From Antrihabitans stalactiti (GTDB lineage: Bacteria > Actinomycetota > Actinomycetes > Mycobacteriales > Mycobacteriaceae): 64,000 nt of DNA. The position numbers and the translations under genes were made by a program. Within the stretch, counting starts at the first letter, position 1. Each line of letters begins with the position of its first letter. The stretch is from assembly GCF_012932915.1 (NCBI RefSeq), contig NZ_VCQU01000003.1:186001-250000 (forward strand), read 5' to 3'. Positions 44,054-52,798 of the stretch are shown piece after piece. Below the pieces are notes generated by a model. It worked only from the letters and a program-made list of their open reading frames with translations. It was not told the origin of the DNA and made no database searches.

Positions 44054-45096
44054 TGGCCCGTATCCCAAGACCGAACTTCGGCAAGAACCGCCCATTCTGG
44101 TTGGGAATTCTCGGTTCACTGTTGATCATCGGGTTATTGGTCGGTAGTAGCCTGTACAAGGTGGCGGGCTTCGGCGAGCAGTCGATCGAGGTCGAGTTCG
44201 AGCAGGCGGCCGGCATGCGAACCGGCCAGAAGGTTCGTGTGGCCGGTATCCAGGTCGGAACGGTTAAATCGCTGAAGCTCGACGGCGACCACGTGACCGC
44301 CACGCTCAGCATCGACAACGATCTTAAGCTCGGTCCCGATGCCAAGGCCCAGATCAAGCTCGCGACCATTCTCGGCACGCAGTTCGTGAATTTGGACCCA
44401 GGCAATGGCCTCGGTTTGCCGGACGACCGGATTTACTGTGACCGACCGAAACCAAACGAAGCTTGTACGAACACCGAGGTGCCGTTCAGCTTCGCGAAGG
44501 TTGTCAATGATCCGACGAAAGAGAACCAGTTCGACCGGGTCGAAGAGATCAACACCAAGCAACTCGCCGATTCCCTGGATCTGCTTAATAAGCAGTTCGG
44601 TGACTCGCCGCAGTTGATCGCGCAGTCGCTCGACAGTGTCGGCGTCCTTGCGAAGGTAATCTCTACGCGCCGGAATCAGTTCGACGCCCTGCTGCACAAC
44701 CTCGACGCGGTGAGCAACGTCCTCGGCGACAATCAGAACAGCGTGCTCGTTGTGATTACCCAGGGCCAGGCGATTGCCGAACGAATCATGGAGCGCCAGG
44801 ACTTGATTACGAGGCTGCTGAATAATGTCGGCACTCTGTCCAAGCAGCTACAGGACCTCGGGTCGGAAAATAACGGGCAGCTCGGACCAATGATCCAGCA
44901 GTTGAACACAATGTCCGAGGGTTTGAAGAAGAACAGTGACCAGCTCGATTCGTTGCTTCAGCTGTTTCCCGTGGTCGTCCGCCAAATGGACAACGTATTC
45001 GGAAACGGGCCGTATGCAGATATCAACCTTTCGGGTGGCCCTTTCCCGGACAACTGGCTCTGCTTCGTGCAAGTGATCATCGATGGGTGCCGATAA
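44053..45096 (+). CDS. mceC: Mce family protein MceC
   Basis: 347 residues from ATG 44053. The N-terminal span is FWLGILGSLLIIGLLVGSSLY. The MCE domain reads QSIEVEFEQAAGMRTGQKVRVAGIQVGTVKSLKLDGDHVTATLSIDNDLKLGPDAKAQIKLATILGTQFVNLDPG. A helical tail ends in DNWLCFVQVIIDGCR. It lacks the long proline-rich C-terminus seen in many MceC proteins. One-base overlap with mceB and with mceD. Confidence 0.92.
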   Translation: MARIPRPNFGKNRPFWLGILGSLLIIGLLVGSSLYKVAGFGEQSIEVEFEQAAGMRTGQKVRVAGIQVGTVKSLKLDGDHVTATLSIDNDLKLGPDAKAQIKLATILGTQFVNLDPGNGLGLPDDRIYCDRPKPNEACTNTEVPFSFAKVVNDPTKENQFDRVEEINTKQLADSLDLLNKQFGDSPQLIAQSLDSVGVLAKVISTRRNQFDALLHNLDAVSNVLGDNQNSVLVVITQGQAIAERIMERQDLITRLLNNVGTLSKQLQDLGSENNGQLGPMIQQLNTMSEGLKKNSDQLDSLLQLFPVVVRQMDNVFGNGPYADINLSGGPFPDNWLCFVQVIIDGCR

Positions 45097-46196
45097 TGAG
45101 ACTCAATGAGCTGACGAAGCTCGGCGCCGTATGCGTGATCGCCACGGTCGCGACGGGCTGCTCGGTGCTTCCTGCCTCGGTCACCAATGCCTTCAAAAGC
45201 ACGAAAGAGATCACAGCCGAGTTCGAGAACGTCGCTGGCATGTATGTCGGAAACGAGGTCGAGGTCCTCGGAATGCCAGTCGGGACGATCGACTCGATCG
45301 AGCCCAAGGGCGACATCGTCGTGGTCAAGATGACCGTCGACGGGGATGTCAAATTGCCAGCCGACGTTCGAGGTGCGGCAGTATCACCCTCTGCTGTGAC
45401 CAATAGGCACGTGGAACTGACGCCCGCCTACTCCGGCGAAGGTCCGACGCTGGCTGATGGCGACACGATTCCTCGGGACCGCACTAGAGTTCCCGTTGAT
45501 ATCGACCGCGTGCTGAAGACCCTTGATCGAATTGCGAGCGATCTGCAGGGTACTGAGAAAGGCACGGGGGCCCCGGGTCCCTTGTCGGGCCGCATTCTCT
45601 ACAACACCCTGAACGGTAACGGCGATAAGTTGCGCGACACGATCCAAGCGCTGGCGACAACCTTGAAGCTTGGTGTCGACAACAGGGACGCAGTGTCGAA
45701 TACGATCACGCGCCTGAATGAGTTGACGACGATCGTTGCCGAGAACGACCAGTCGTTGCGTGATTTCAGCAGTAACTTGACGTCGTTGACGGCTTTGCTT
45801 GCCGACCAGGCGCCAGGATTGCAGGCCGTGCTGGGTCAACTGAACGACTTCCTCACCAACACTGCGACGGTATTGGCTGACAACAAAGATCAACTCACCA
45901 GCTCGTTGACCAACCTCACTGAGACGGCAAACCTCCTACGTGACAACGCACGTAACCTCACCGAGGTCGTCGACGTGACGCCGCTGCTGTTCCAAAACAT
46001 CAAGAACTCGGTCAGCTACGAGGAACGTAGGATTCGGGCACATCTTCTCGCCGACAAGGGGCTGCTCGACAGCGATTTGATCGGTAAGTTCTGCGAAAAG
46101 GTTCAGATGCGCGCAGACGGCTGCCGGACCGGCAGGTTGAAGGATTTCGGGCCCGATTTCGGATTGACTGCGGCAATGCTGGGAGTGTTCAAGTGA
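45096..46196 (+). CDS. mceD: Mce family lipoprotein MceD
   Basis: 366 residues from ATG 45096. The N-terminus is a lipoprotein signal, MRLNELTKLGAVCVIATVATGCSVLP, with Cys22 the acylated residue. The MCE domain (KEITAEFENVAGMYVGNEVEVLGMPVGTIDSIEPKGDIVVVKMTVDGDVKLPADVRGAAVSPSAVTNRHVELTPAY) and a helical part follow. A lipobox is usually the hallmark of the E subunit; here both D and E have one. The 3' end overlaps mceE by 4 bases. Confidence 0.92.
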   Translation: MRLNELTKLGAVCVIATVATGCSVLPASVTNAFKSTKEITAEFENVAGMYVGNEVEVLGMPVGTIDSIEPKGDIVVVKMTVDGDVKLPADVRGAAVSPSAVTNRHVELTPAYSGEGPTLADGDTIPRDRTRVPVDIDRVLKTLDRIASDLQGTEKGTGAPGPLSGRILYNTLNGNGDKLRDTIQALATTLKLGVDNRDAVSNTITRLNELTTIVAENDQSLRDFSSNLTSLTALLADQAPGLQAVLGQLNDFLTNTATVLADNKDQLTSSLTNLTETANLLRDNARNLTEVVDVTPLLFQNIKNSVSYEERRIRAHLLADKGLLDSDLIGKFCEKVQMRADGCRTGRLKDFGPDFGLTAAMLGVFK

Positions 46197-47275
46197 GCAA
46201 CAGTCGAGTTCCGAAACTGGTCGCTGCAATCGCGGTCGTCGCAATGGGTACGGCTGGTTGCGGTCTGACGGTGGAGAAGCTGCCGCTGCCCAAGCCGGGT
46301 GTCGATGGGGAAACGCAAGAACTGCACGCCGTTTTCGACAACGCGTTGAACCTTCCCCAGGACGCGAAGGTGAAGGTCGGCGGTGCAGATGTGGGAGTTG
46401 TCGAGAAGATCACGACAACGAACTTCAAAGCCGATGTGACGATGAAGATTCAGAACTCTGTCCAGCTTCCGAAAGATGGTACGAGGGCTGAATTGCGCCA
46501 GGCGACGCCGCTCGGTGATGTGTTTGTCAGCATCGAATTCCAACCGCTCAAGCCAGGCGGCGAACTACTCGGCAACGGCGCAACGATCGACAACACGAGC
46601 GCGGGCGCTACGGTCGAAGAGCTGCTGATTTCGGCGTCGACGTTGATCAACGGCGGCGTGCTGACCCAGGCCGCGAACATCATGAACGAAGCCGCCTCGA
46701 TGGTCGGTGGAAAAGGCCCCCAACTTACCCATCTCATCGAGAAGCTCACCAGTGTGGTCGGCACGTTGAACGAACGAACGGCAGCGATCGACGGCACGCT
46801 CAAACAAACCGACACGCTGCTGGCTACCCTCAATCAGCGCCGCGGCGATCTCGGCCAGATCGCCAATTCGCTGCCGTCGATGATCAGCGTGCTCGCGCAG
46901 AACAACCAGACGATCGGTGATCTGCTGGCGAAGACAGCAACTGCGAGCGACGCCTTGAAGGACTTTGCCGATACGTCGGGCGGCCAACTCGACTCGCTAT
47001 TAGTCAGCGTCGACTCCCTGATGTCGAGCATCGCAGTGTGGCAGAACAAGATCGGTGGTCTGGCCGACGGGCTGGGCGCCTTGACGCCGAAGATTGTGGC
47101 ATCGACCAAGAGTACGAGTATCACGGCCACCCTCATCCTGGACCAGCTCACGCTCGGTTCTATTTGGGATCAGAGCGGCAGTCGGTGGCCTGAACTTGGC
47201 GATGTCAACTCCCTCGTCGTGAGCCTCACGGACGTGTTGCAGCACCTCTACGCACGGATTACGGGGAACTACTGA
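46193..47275 (+). CDS. mceE: Mce family lipoprotein MceE
   Basis: 360 residues. Lipoprotein signal VPKLVAAIAVVAMGTAGCG with Cys23 acylated. The MCE domain is TQELHAVFDNALNLPQDAKVKVGGADVGVVEKITTTNFKADVTMKIQNSVQLPKDGTRAELRQATPLGDVFVSIEFQPL, and a long helical segment follows. GTG start 46193 overlaps the mceD stop (GTGA); an overlap of 1 base joins mceF. In mycobacteria the E subunit is the LprK/LprN-type lipoprotein. Confidence 0.93.
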   Translation: MSNSRVPKLVAAIAVVAMGTAGCGLTVEKLPLPKPGVDGETQELHAVFDNALNLPQDAKVKVGGADVGVVEKITTTNFKADVTMKIQNSVQLPKDGTRAELRQATPLGDVFVSIEFQPLKPGGELLGNGATIDNTSAGATVEELLISASTLINGGVLTQAANIMNEAASMVGGKGPQLTHLIEKLTSVVGTLNERTAAIDGTLKQTDTLLATLNQRRGDLGQIANSLPSMISVLAQNNQTIGDLLAKTATASDALKDFADTSGGQLDSLLVSVDSLMSSIAVWQNKIGGLADGLGALTPKIVASTKSTSITATLILDQLTLGSIWDQSGSRWPELGDVNSLVVSLTDVLQHLYARITGNY

Positions 47276-48444
47276 TGAAGCGCTTGCTGCAGAGGAAGAC
47301 CCTGCTTTCGACCATCGGACTGATCCTGGTCTTCCTCGTCGGCGCCGGTTACCTGATGTTCAACATCATGCGAATCAACCCGCTCCGATCGACCTTCGAG
47401 GCGACCGTCAACCTCGACCGGTCTGGAGGTTTGCAGCCGAACAACGACGTGACTTATCGGGGATTCCGGGTCGGCAAGGTGAAGTCGATCGATATCACGG
47501 AGACGGGCATCGCCGCGCATATCGAGGTCAACTCGTCGGCGAACATCCCGAACAACGGGGAGGTCACCGTTCAAGCGTTGTCGGCAGCCGGCGAGCAGTT
47601 CATCGATTTCCGCCCGATCAGCAACGACGGTCCGTTCCTCGGTGACGGCGACGTCATCGAGTTCAACCCCGAGCGGGTCAAGACGCCACCGCCGTTGTCT
47701 GCCGTACTCGACAACATGACCGGCCTGGTCGATCAGATCGATCCTGAGCATTTCGGAGTAATCGTCACCGAGCTGCAGAAGGCGTTCAAGGACGGCGGCG
47801 GTCCGCTCCGAGATGTCATGCAAGGTGCCAGTATCACGCTCGCGGGCTTGGACGAGTTGCTCCCGCAGACGGTTGGACTTATTGCGAACCTGCGCTCGAT
47901 TATGGCTACGACCTCGCTTGCGCAGCCCGATTTGGCGACGCTGACGGGGAACACGGGCGTGTTGTTCAACCAACTGAACGCTGCGAATGCGGAGCTGAGT
48001 AATTTCCTCGATACCGCGGGCGGCAATCTGTCGAACCTCGGTGGCACAGTGAGCGAAATCAACGAGCCGGCAACGAAGCTTGCTAGCAGTTTCCTCGCGA
48101 TCTTCAATGCGGCCCAGCTGCGCACACCGGCACTTGCTGCCCTCTTCCCAGCGTTGCGGGATGGTAGTGCGGCCCTGGCGGTCCCGTACTGGAACGGAGA
48201 GTTCCACGTTCTAGCGGATATTTGGGTACGGCCGTTCTGTGACTATACGACGGTCCCGCGGGACGCGTACAAGCCAGTCAGCGATCCTCGGGTTCCGCTG
48301 TACAAGTACTGCGACAACCCGAAACCAGGGCAGCAAGTGCGTGGCGCGGCCAACGCGCCTCGCCCGCCAGGTCCAGACAACACTTCGGGCCCGCCGCCAG
48401 GTGTGACCGGAGACGAGTTGTCGGACTATCTTCCGGGTAGCTGA
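47275..48444 (+). CDS. mceF: Mce family protein MceF
   Basis: 389 residues. N-terminal span TLLSTIGLILVFLVGAGYLMFNIM; MCE domain STFEATVNLDRSGGLQPNNDVTYRGFRVGKVKSIDITETGIAAHIEVNSSANIPNNGEVTVQALSAAGEQFIDFRPIS. A helical stretch and the F-type tail LYKYCDNPKPGQQVRGAANAPRPPGPDNTSGPPPG follow. It is the last Mce subunit, immediately followed by a hairpin terminator. Confidence 0.93.
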   Translation: MKRLLQRKTLLSTIGLILVFLVGAGYLMFNIMRINPLRSTFEATVNLDRSGGLQPNNDVTYRGFRVGKVKSIDITETGIAAHIEVNSSANIPNNGEVTVQALSAAGEQFIDFRPISNDGPFLGDGDVIEFNPERVKTPPPLSAVLDNMTGLVDQIDPEHFGVIVTELQKAFKDGGGPLRDVMQGASITLAGLDELLPQTVGLIANLRSIMATTSLAQPDLATLTGNTGVLFNQLNAANAELSNFLDTAGGNLSNLGGTVSEINEPATKLASSFLAIFNAAQLRTPALAALFPALRDGSAALAVPYWNGEFHVLADIWVRPFCDYTTVPRDAYKPVSDPRVPLYKYCDNPKPGQQVRGAANAPRPPGPDNTSGPPPGVTGDELSDYLPGS

Positions 48445-48452
48445 TCACCTAG

Positions 48453-48484
48453 ACACCCCAGCGGGCATACTCGCTGGGGTGTTT
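48453..48484 (+). terminator. Hairpin terminator after mceF
   Basis: ACACCCCAGCG (48453-48463), loop GGCATACT, CGCTGGGGTGT (48472-48482), then TT. It stands 8 bases after the mceF stop and 35 before the first Mce-associated gene. The short T-run suggests partial termination, lowering expression of the downstream genes. Confidence 0.75.
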
Positions 48485-48519
48485 CATGCCGTGCTCGAAC
48501 GAAGTGGGATTGTGACTTG

Positions 48520-49074
48520 ATGGCCGACGATGTCGATATCGAAGATCTCGAAGAAGACGAGGAGGCGGACGAGCCGACCGAATGTGAGGCGCGTAAGGCC
48601 TGGATCCCGCTGGCTCTTGCCGGCGTCGTCCTTGTCGTCGGCTCGGTCGCGGCCACGCGGGCATTCTGGCCCGGCGGTGGGGTGAGCGACGACGATAGCG
48701 ACGCTGCCCGCCAGGAGTTCTGCACGTGGGCTCGTTCCTATGCGGCGGTCGATTTCAACGATCTCGACACCTACTTCCGAACGGTCCTCGCGGGGACGTC
48801 CGGCGACGGCAAGGCCAGCGTCGAGAAGTCGTCGGCGAACAACAGCCTTCGTGACTTCCTGAAGCAGACCCAGGTCAAGAAGGACGTCAAGTCCGCGGAC
48901 TGCGGCGTCGTACGGGTTGACGGTGGTCGGGTTGACGTGGTGGGTGTTCTTGCCGTGTCGACGAGCAACATCCGCGGTGTCGTGCCGGAGCAGATCGGCT
49001 TGACCGCGACAATGCAGAAGGACGGCGATCGCTGGTTGGTCAGCAAACTCGACCTGCCGTTGATCCAGGGATAG
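48520..49074 (+). CDS. Mce-associated membrane protein 1
   Basis: 184 residues. An acidic cytosolic N-terminus (ADDVDIEDLEEDEEADEPTE), one span (AWIPLALAGVVLVVGSVAATRAFW, about 31-54) and an extracytoplasmic NTF2/SnoaL-like domain: ARQEFCTWARSYAAVDFNDLDTYFRTVLAGTSGD ... GLTATMQKDGDRWLVSKLDLP. This is the Mam/Mas architecture found downstream of mce operons, thought to stabilise the complex. ATG 48520 preferred over the TTG three bases earlier. Confidence 0.88.
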   Translation: MADDVDIEDLEEDEEADEPTECEARKAWIPLALAGVVLVVGSVAATRAFWPGGGVSDDDSDAARQEFCTWARSYAAVDFNDLDTYFRTVLAGTSGDGKASVEKSSANNSLRDFLKQTQVKKDVKSADCGVVRVDGGRVDVVGVLAVSTSNIRGVVPEQIGLTATMQKDGDRWLVSKLDLPLIQG

Positions 49075-49081
49075 CCGACAG

Positions 49082-49684
49082 ATGAGCAATCGTCCGCAGG
49101 GAAAATCGAGCAAAGCGGCAGCCTCGAAGGCCAGGCCGAAAGCTGCTCCGATCAAACAAGAGTCGGCTCGCGGCGGTCGTGATCCGATTGCGATCAGCGC
49201 GGTGATCTTCGGCGTTCTTTTCGTGGTGGCTGCAATTACCGCGATCGTGTTTCAGTCGAAGTATTCCAATGCGAAGGGTGCGGCTGCAGACGCCGACGGC
49301 AAGGAAGCCGCCCGCCGCGCGGCGTGCTTGTACGCAAACAACTTGGTCAGCTTCGACTATCACGACCTCGACTCTTTCTTCGCCAAGCTGCAGGACGGGG
49401 CAACAGGAGAATGGAAATCGAAGGTCGATAGCCAAGTCGTGCCCCAATTGCGCGACACGGCGCCCAAGAGTCAGCTGGTCTCGCGGGCCGGTGACATCCA
49501 ATGCGGGTTGGTCACCGGGGACGAGAACAGCGCAACGGTGGTCGTCCTGGTCGAACAGACGACTGTGCGCGGGGATCCGCCTGGCGAGCCATCACCATCG
49601 CAATTCACGATGACCACGGTGATGGAAAACCATGACGGACATTGGTTGATCGCGAAATTGGATGCCCCGCAATTCGGACGATAG
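49082..49684 (+). CDS. Mce-associated membrane protein 2
   Basis: 200 residues. A lysine/alanine-rich cytosolic part (SSKAAASKARPKAAPIKQESARGG), one span (PIAISAVIFGVLFVVAAITAIVFQ, 34-57) and the extracytoplasmic domain EAARRAACLYANNLVSFDYHDLDSFFAKLQDGATGEWKSKV ... HDGHWLIAKLDAPQFG. It is a paralogue of its neighbours, conserving the Y-x-x-N/S-x-V-S/D-F-D-x-x-D-L-D start and the W-L-I/V-S/A-K-L-D end. It begins 7 bases after the first Mce-associated gene. Confidence 0.88.
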   Translation: MSNRPQGKSSKAAASKARPKAAPIKQESARGGRDPIAISAVIFGVLFVVAAITAIVFQSKYSNAKGAAADADGKEAARRAACLYANNLVSFDYHDLDSFFAKLQDGATGEWKSKVDSQVVPQLRDTAPKSQLVSRAGDIQCGLVTGDENSATVVVLVEQTTVRGDPPGEPSPSQFTMTTVMENHDGHWLIAKLDAPQFGR

Positions 49685-49808
49685 CGACGTGCCTCGGGGT
49701 CGGTCGTAGACCTCGATAAAGTTGCTGCCATACTGGCTGGCCGTACCCAGCTTGCGGTCGCAAGCTCTGCGATGCGGCGTGCAATTGCGCCGAGAAAGTT
49801 CGAGACGG

Positions 49809-50648
49809 ATGGGTCCTAAGGACGAAGCTCGCAAGGAAGATTCCGCAGACGAGACCAAAGAGTCGACTGCGGCCACCGACAAGGCGACCGAGGAGTCGAC
49901 CGCACCTGATGCGGAGACGGTAACTCTCGATAAGCCCGAGGCCGAAGAGGCCGAAACGAAGACCGTCAAGGCGGTGAAGACCGCAAAGGCGAAGAAGCTG
50001 GTCCCCAAGCCCGCCGCAAAGAAGCCCACCGAGAAGCCGAGCTGGCTACTGCCGGCGTTGGGTGCAGGCGCGGCGCTCGCTGCTCTGTTAGTTGTTCTGC
50101 TGATCGCGAATATGTTCTGGGTTCTTCCCTTCCTGAACGGCAAGAGCGATCGCTTGGCAGACGAGCGAGAAGAAGCCCGCAATGCGGCGTGCGAGTACGC
50201 CAACAAGTTGGGTTCGTACACGTTCAACGACATCGATGGCTACATCAACGGTGTGCTCGACGTGTCGACGGGCAAGTTCAAGGAATCGTTTACGGCGGAC
50301 AGCGCGAAGTTCCGCGACGGCTTCACCCAGATCAAGGCCGTGTCGAAGCTGACGAAGGCGTCCTGCGCCGTGGAGTCCAGCGACGACGGTCACTACAAGG
50401 TCATCCTGGTGATGACCTTGGCAGCGACGAGCATCGCGACGGACAACAAGGAACAGCGCCAGACGGTTCCGCCCTTCGTGCTCGAGCTCGAAAAGACCGA
50501 CGGCCGCTGGCTGATCAGCAGTTTGGATTCGCCGTACTTGGTTCCCGACTCGGCCGATGCCATGACGCCTGGCGTGCCGTCAGCGCCTGCTGATACTCCG
50601 GCGCCTGCGCCGGCCCCTGAGCCACCCGCTCCAGCGCCCGGCGGCTGA
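49809..50648 (+). CDS. Mce-associated membrane protein 3
   Basis: 279 residues from ATG 49809. The cytosolic part (about 1-75) is very long and charged, mostly K, E, A and T with PKPAAKKPTEKP. One span (LLPALGAGAALAALLVVLLIANMFWVL) and the family domain (EEARNAACEYANKLGSYTFNDIDGYINGVLDVSTGKFKESF ... TDGRWLISSLDSPYLVP) follow. The tail is P/A-rich. The upstream 124 bases hold no gene; the start lacks a strong Shine-Dalgarno. It is the last gene before the terminator at 50673. Confidence 0.85.
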   Translation: MGPKDEARKEDSADETKESTAATDKATEESTAPDAETVTLDKPEAEEAETKTVKAVKTAKAKKLVPKPAAKKPTEKPSWLLPALGAGAALAALLVVLLIANMFWVLPFLNGKSDRLADEREEARNAACEYANKLGSYTFNDIDGYINGVLDVSTGKFKESFTADSAKFRDGFTQIKAVSKLTKASCAVESSDDGHYKVILVMTLAATSIATDNKEQRQTVPPFVLELEKTDGRWLISSLDSPYLVPDSADAMTPGVPSAPADTPAPAPAPEPPAPAPGG

Positions 50649-50656
50649 CGGGTAGA

Positions 50657-51160
50657 TCAGAACAACGTCATAGCCTCGACCTCGGTGCTGGCCACCGAGG
50701 TCGGGGCTTTTTCGACCTTTGCGGCGGCCGCCGCGGCCGCCTCGCGCGCTGCCTCACCGGCGAGGGCATCAGCGAGTTCGTTGAAGTAGTTGCCGACGTG
50801 CCCGCGTACCCACCGGAACCGCACCGGACCTTGGCGGGTCGAGATCGCGCGATCGAGATCCTGGATCAGGGCGAGGTTCTTGACCTCGGCGCCGGCTGCG
50901 GTGCGCCAGCCACGACGCTTCCAGCCGACCAGCCACTCCGACGCACACTTGATCGCGTACTGAGAATCGCTTTCGATCAGCATCGGTTCACTGCCGGGGT
51001 GGGCGAGGATCGCCTCGAGCACACCTCTCAGCTCGGCAATCTGGTTCGTCCCGGACGGGCCGCCCCCGTTTGCGCTCGGACCGTGGTGGTTGACCCAGGC
51101 CCAGCCGATCGCTCCACCCGGGTTCTTCAGGCAGGAGCCGTCCGTGCTGACAATGATCAT
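50657..51160 (-). CDS. rnhA: Ribonuclease HI
   Basis: 167 residues from ATG 51160. The four catalytic acids are visible: Asp in IIVSTDGSCLKNPGGAIGWAW, Glu in NQIAELRGVLEAI, Asp in LIESDSQYAIKCASEWLVGWKRRGWRTA, and the last Asp in WVRGHVGNYFNELADALAGEAA. It removes RNA from RNA-DNA hybrids. A 25-residue C-terminal tail after the core (AREAAAAAAAKVEKAPTSVASTEVEAMTLF) is alanine-rich, and its last codons coincide with the plus-strand terminator of the mce locus. Confidence 0.92.
   Translation of the reverse strand: MIIVSTDGSCLKNPGGAIGWAWVNHHGPSANGGGPSGTNQIAELRGVLEAILAHPGSEPMLIESDSQYAIKCASEWLVGWKRRGWRTAAGAEVKNLALIQDLDRAISTRQGPVRFRWVRGHVGNYFNELADALAGEAAREAAAAAAAKVEKAPTSVASTEVEAMTLF
50673..50712 (+). 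terminator. Intrinsic terminator of the mce locus, inside the rnhA coding sequence
   Basis: GCCTCGACCTCGGT (50673-50686), 7-base loop, and a complementary arm at 50694-50707 form a 14-bp stem with one G-U pair, followed by TTTTT (50708-50712). It lies 25 bases after the last Mce-associated gene on the plus strand and is entirely within the 3' codons of minus-strand rnhA. Confidence 0.85.
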
Positions 51161-51508
51161 GTGCGAGACCCTATTTCGTTCCACCGACAGAGTCGGTATA
51201 CGCGGATTTCGAGCGCGGCACACTGGCGGTGTGGCTGACATGATCCATGTGGAGCGCTCCTCTCCTTCGAGTGCGGGATGAAAGTACTACAACCTTCCGC
51301 GTGCTGGAAGGGTTCTGCGTTACCAAGTTGTTACATGTTCTAGCGGCAATCGATTGCTGAAAGTTGGCTGTTTGCAATGACTTCCGTGGCGGGCGGTGAT
51401 CCGGACCACTTTCTGTTCCGTAGCAAGCCTAGGTTGTCGCGACCGCTCGCCCGCGCGTGACTCGCCGGTGACGCCTCGAGTCGATCGGCGTAGTGTTCTC
51501 CCCACCCA
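51161..51508. other. Intergenic region upstream of the DUF445 gene
   Basis: 348 bases between the divergent rnhA and DUF445 genes. It contains a plus-strand promoter candidate GTGACG-N17-TAGTGT (51468-51496) and an imperfect inverted repeat AACCTTCC...GGAAGGGTT (51291-51314) of unknown meaning. No open frame with gene-like character was seen. Confidence 0.5.
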
Positions 51509-52798
51509 ATGGGAGGTTCGGGCTTGGACCATAAGTTGCTCGTGGACCTGATTACGGTTCCGCTGTTCACAGGCACGATCGGGTACATCACCAACTGGAC
51601 CGGCGTCCTGATGCTCTTCGAGACGCTCGACTTTCATGGTTTTCGACTGCCCGGCTTGAAGGTGGCATTCCCGTTTTTCCCTCGGCGCGTACAGGTGCTG
51701 CCGATCTTCAAAGACGGCGAGCGGCTCGGCTGGCAAGGCATGGTGCCGTCGCGCGCGGAAAAGATGGCCAGTCTCGCGATCGACAAGAGCCTTGCGAAAG
51801 TCGGCAACATCTCCGACTTCTATGAACAGCTGGATCCCGACAGCATCGCCGAACACTTCGTCGAAGTCGCGCGCCCGGCAGTCCGCGGCTTGGTGGACAG
51901 CATCATGGAACGCGAGAACCCACGACTCTGGCATGGCCTGCCGGAATTTGCCAGGGAGTACGTCTATAAGAAAGTCGAAGACGATCTGCCTGCGAACGCA
52001 CAACGGATCAACGAGGAATTCGTCGCCCACCTGGACGATCTCGTCGACGCCAAGGCGATGGCGATCCGATTCCTCGTCGACAACCCGAGACTGCTGAACG
52101 ACGTCTTCAAGGAGTTCGGCGCGAAAGAACTCCGGTTCATGGTGAACTTCGGGGCGTACTTCGGCTATCCGATGGGCTTCACGCTCGTCGCACTGCTGCA
52201 GGTGCTGCCGCATTGGTGGGTGCTCCCGATCGGTGGCTGCATTCTCGGCTGGGTGGTCAACTACCTGGGCATCACCATCATCTTCGAACCCGTCAACCGG
52301 ACGGCGTGGGTGCCGTGGAAACAGGGATTGATGTTGAAGCGGCGACCGGAAGTGATCGTCGGATACGCCGGAATCATCGCCGATCACGTGATGACGCTCG
52401 ATAACGTCGTCGATGAGCTGCTACACGGTCCGCGGTCGGATCGCACGATGATGATGCTCGACAGCGTGATGCGTCAGACGGTCGACGACGCGGTCGGACG
52501 AGCGAGGTTCCTGGTGCGGACTGCGGTCGGTACCGAGCACTACGAGCGGCTGAAGGGGGCCCTCGTCCCGGCTGCGCTCGAAATGTTGCCCTCGATCGCG
52601 GCAGACGAAAAGTTCGTCGCACAGCAGCGAAACAGAATCCGAGACTTCGTCGAGGTGCAGATGACCAAGCTGAGCTTGGAGGACTTTCAGGACATTCTCC
52701 GTGGCGCCGTCAAGCAGGACGAATGGCTACTCTTTCTGCACGGCGGCATCCTCGGCGGCTTAGCGGGCTTTGTCCATCTGCTGGTTTTCCCCATGTAG
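51509..52798 (+). CDS. DUF445 family membrane protein
   Basis: 429 residues. Hydrophobic segments occur near the start (LLVDLITVPLFTGTIGYITNWTGVLMLF), in the middle (YFGYPMGFTLVALLQVLPHWWVLPIGGCILGWVVNYLGITIIF) and at the very C-terminus (WLLFLHGGILGGLAGFVHLLVF). The loops contain the DUF445 pattern GYITNW and FPRRVQVLPIFKDGERLGWQGMVPSRAEKMA. The function of the family is unknown. Two starts are possible: ATG 51509 close to the predicted transcription start, or TTG 51524 with GGGAGG seven bases upstream. The 3' end overlaps the convergent TetR gene by 39 bases. Confidence 0.85.
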   Translation: MGGSGLDHKLLVDLITVPLFTGTIGYITNWTGVLMLFETLDFHGFRLPGLKVAFPFFPRRVQVLPIFKDGERLGWQGMVPSRAEKMASLAIDKSLAKVGNISDFYEQLDPDSIAEHFVEVARPAVRGLVDSIMERENPRLWHGLPEFAREYVYKKVEDDLPANAQRINEEFVAHLDDLVDAKAMAIRFLVDNPRLLNDVFKEFGAKELRFMVNFGAYFGYPMGFTLVALLQVLPHWWVLPIGGCILGWVVNYLGITIIFEPVNRTAWVPWKQGLMLKRRPEVIVGYAGIIADHVMTLDNVVDELLHGPRSDRTMMMLDSVMRQTVDDAVGRARFLVRTAVGTEHYERLKGALVPAALEMLPSIAADEKFVAQQRNRIRDFVEVQMTKLSLEDFQDILRGAVKQDEWLLFLHGGILGGLAGFVHLLVFPM

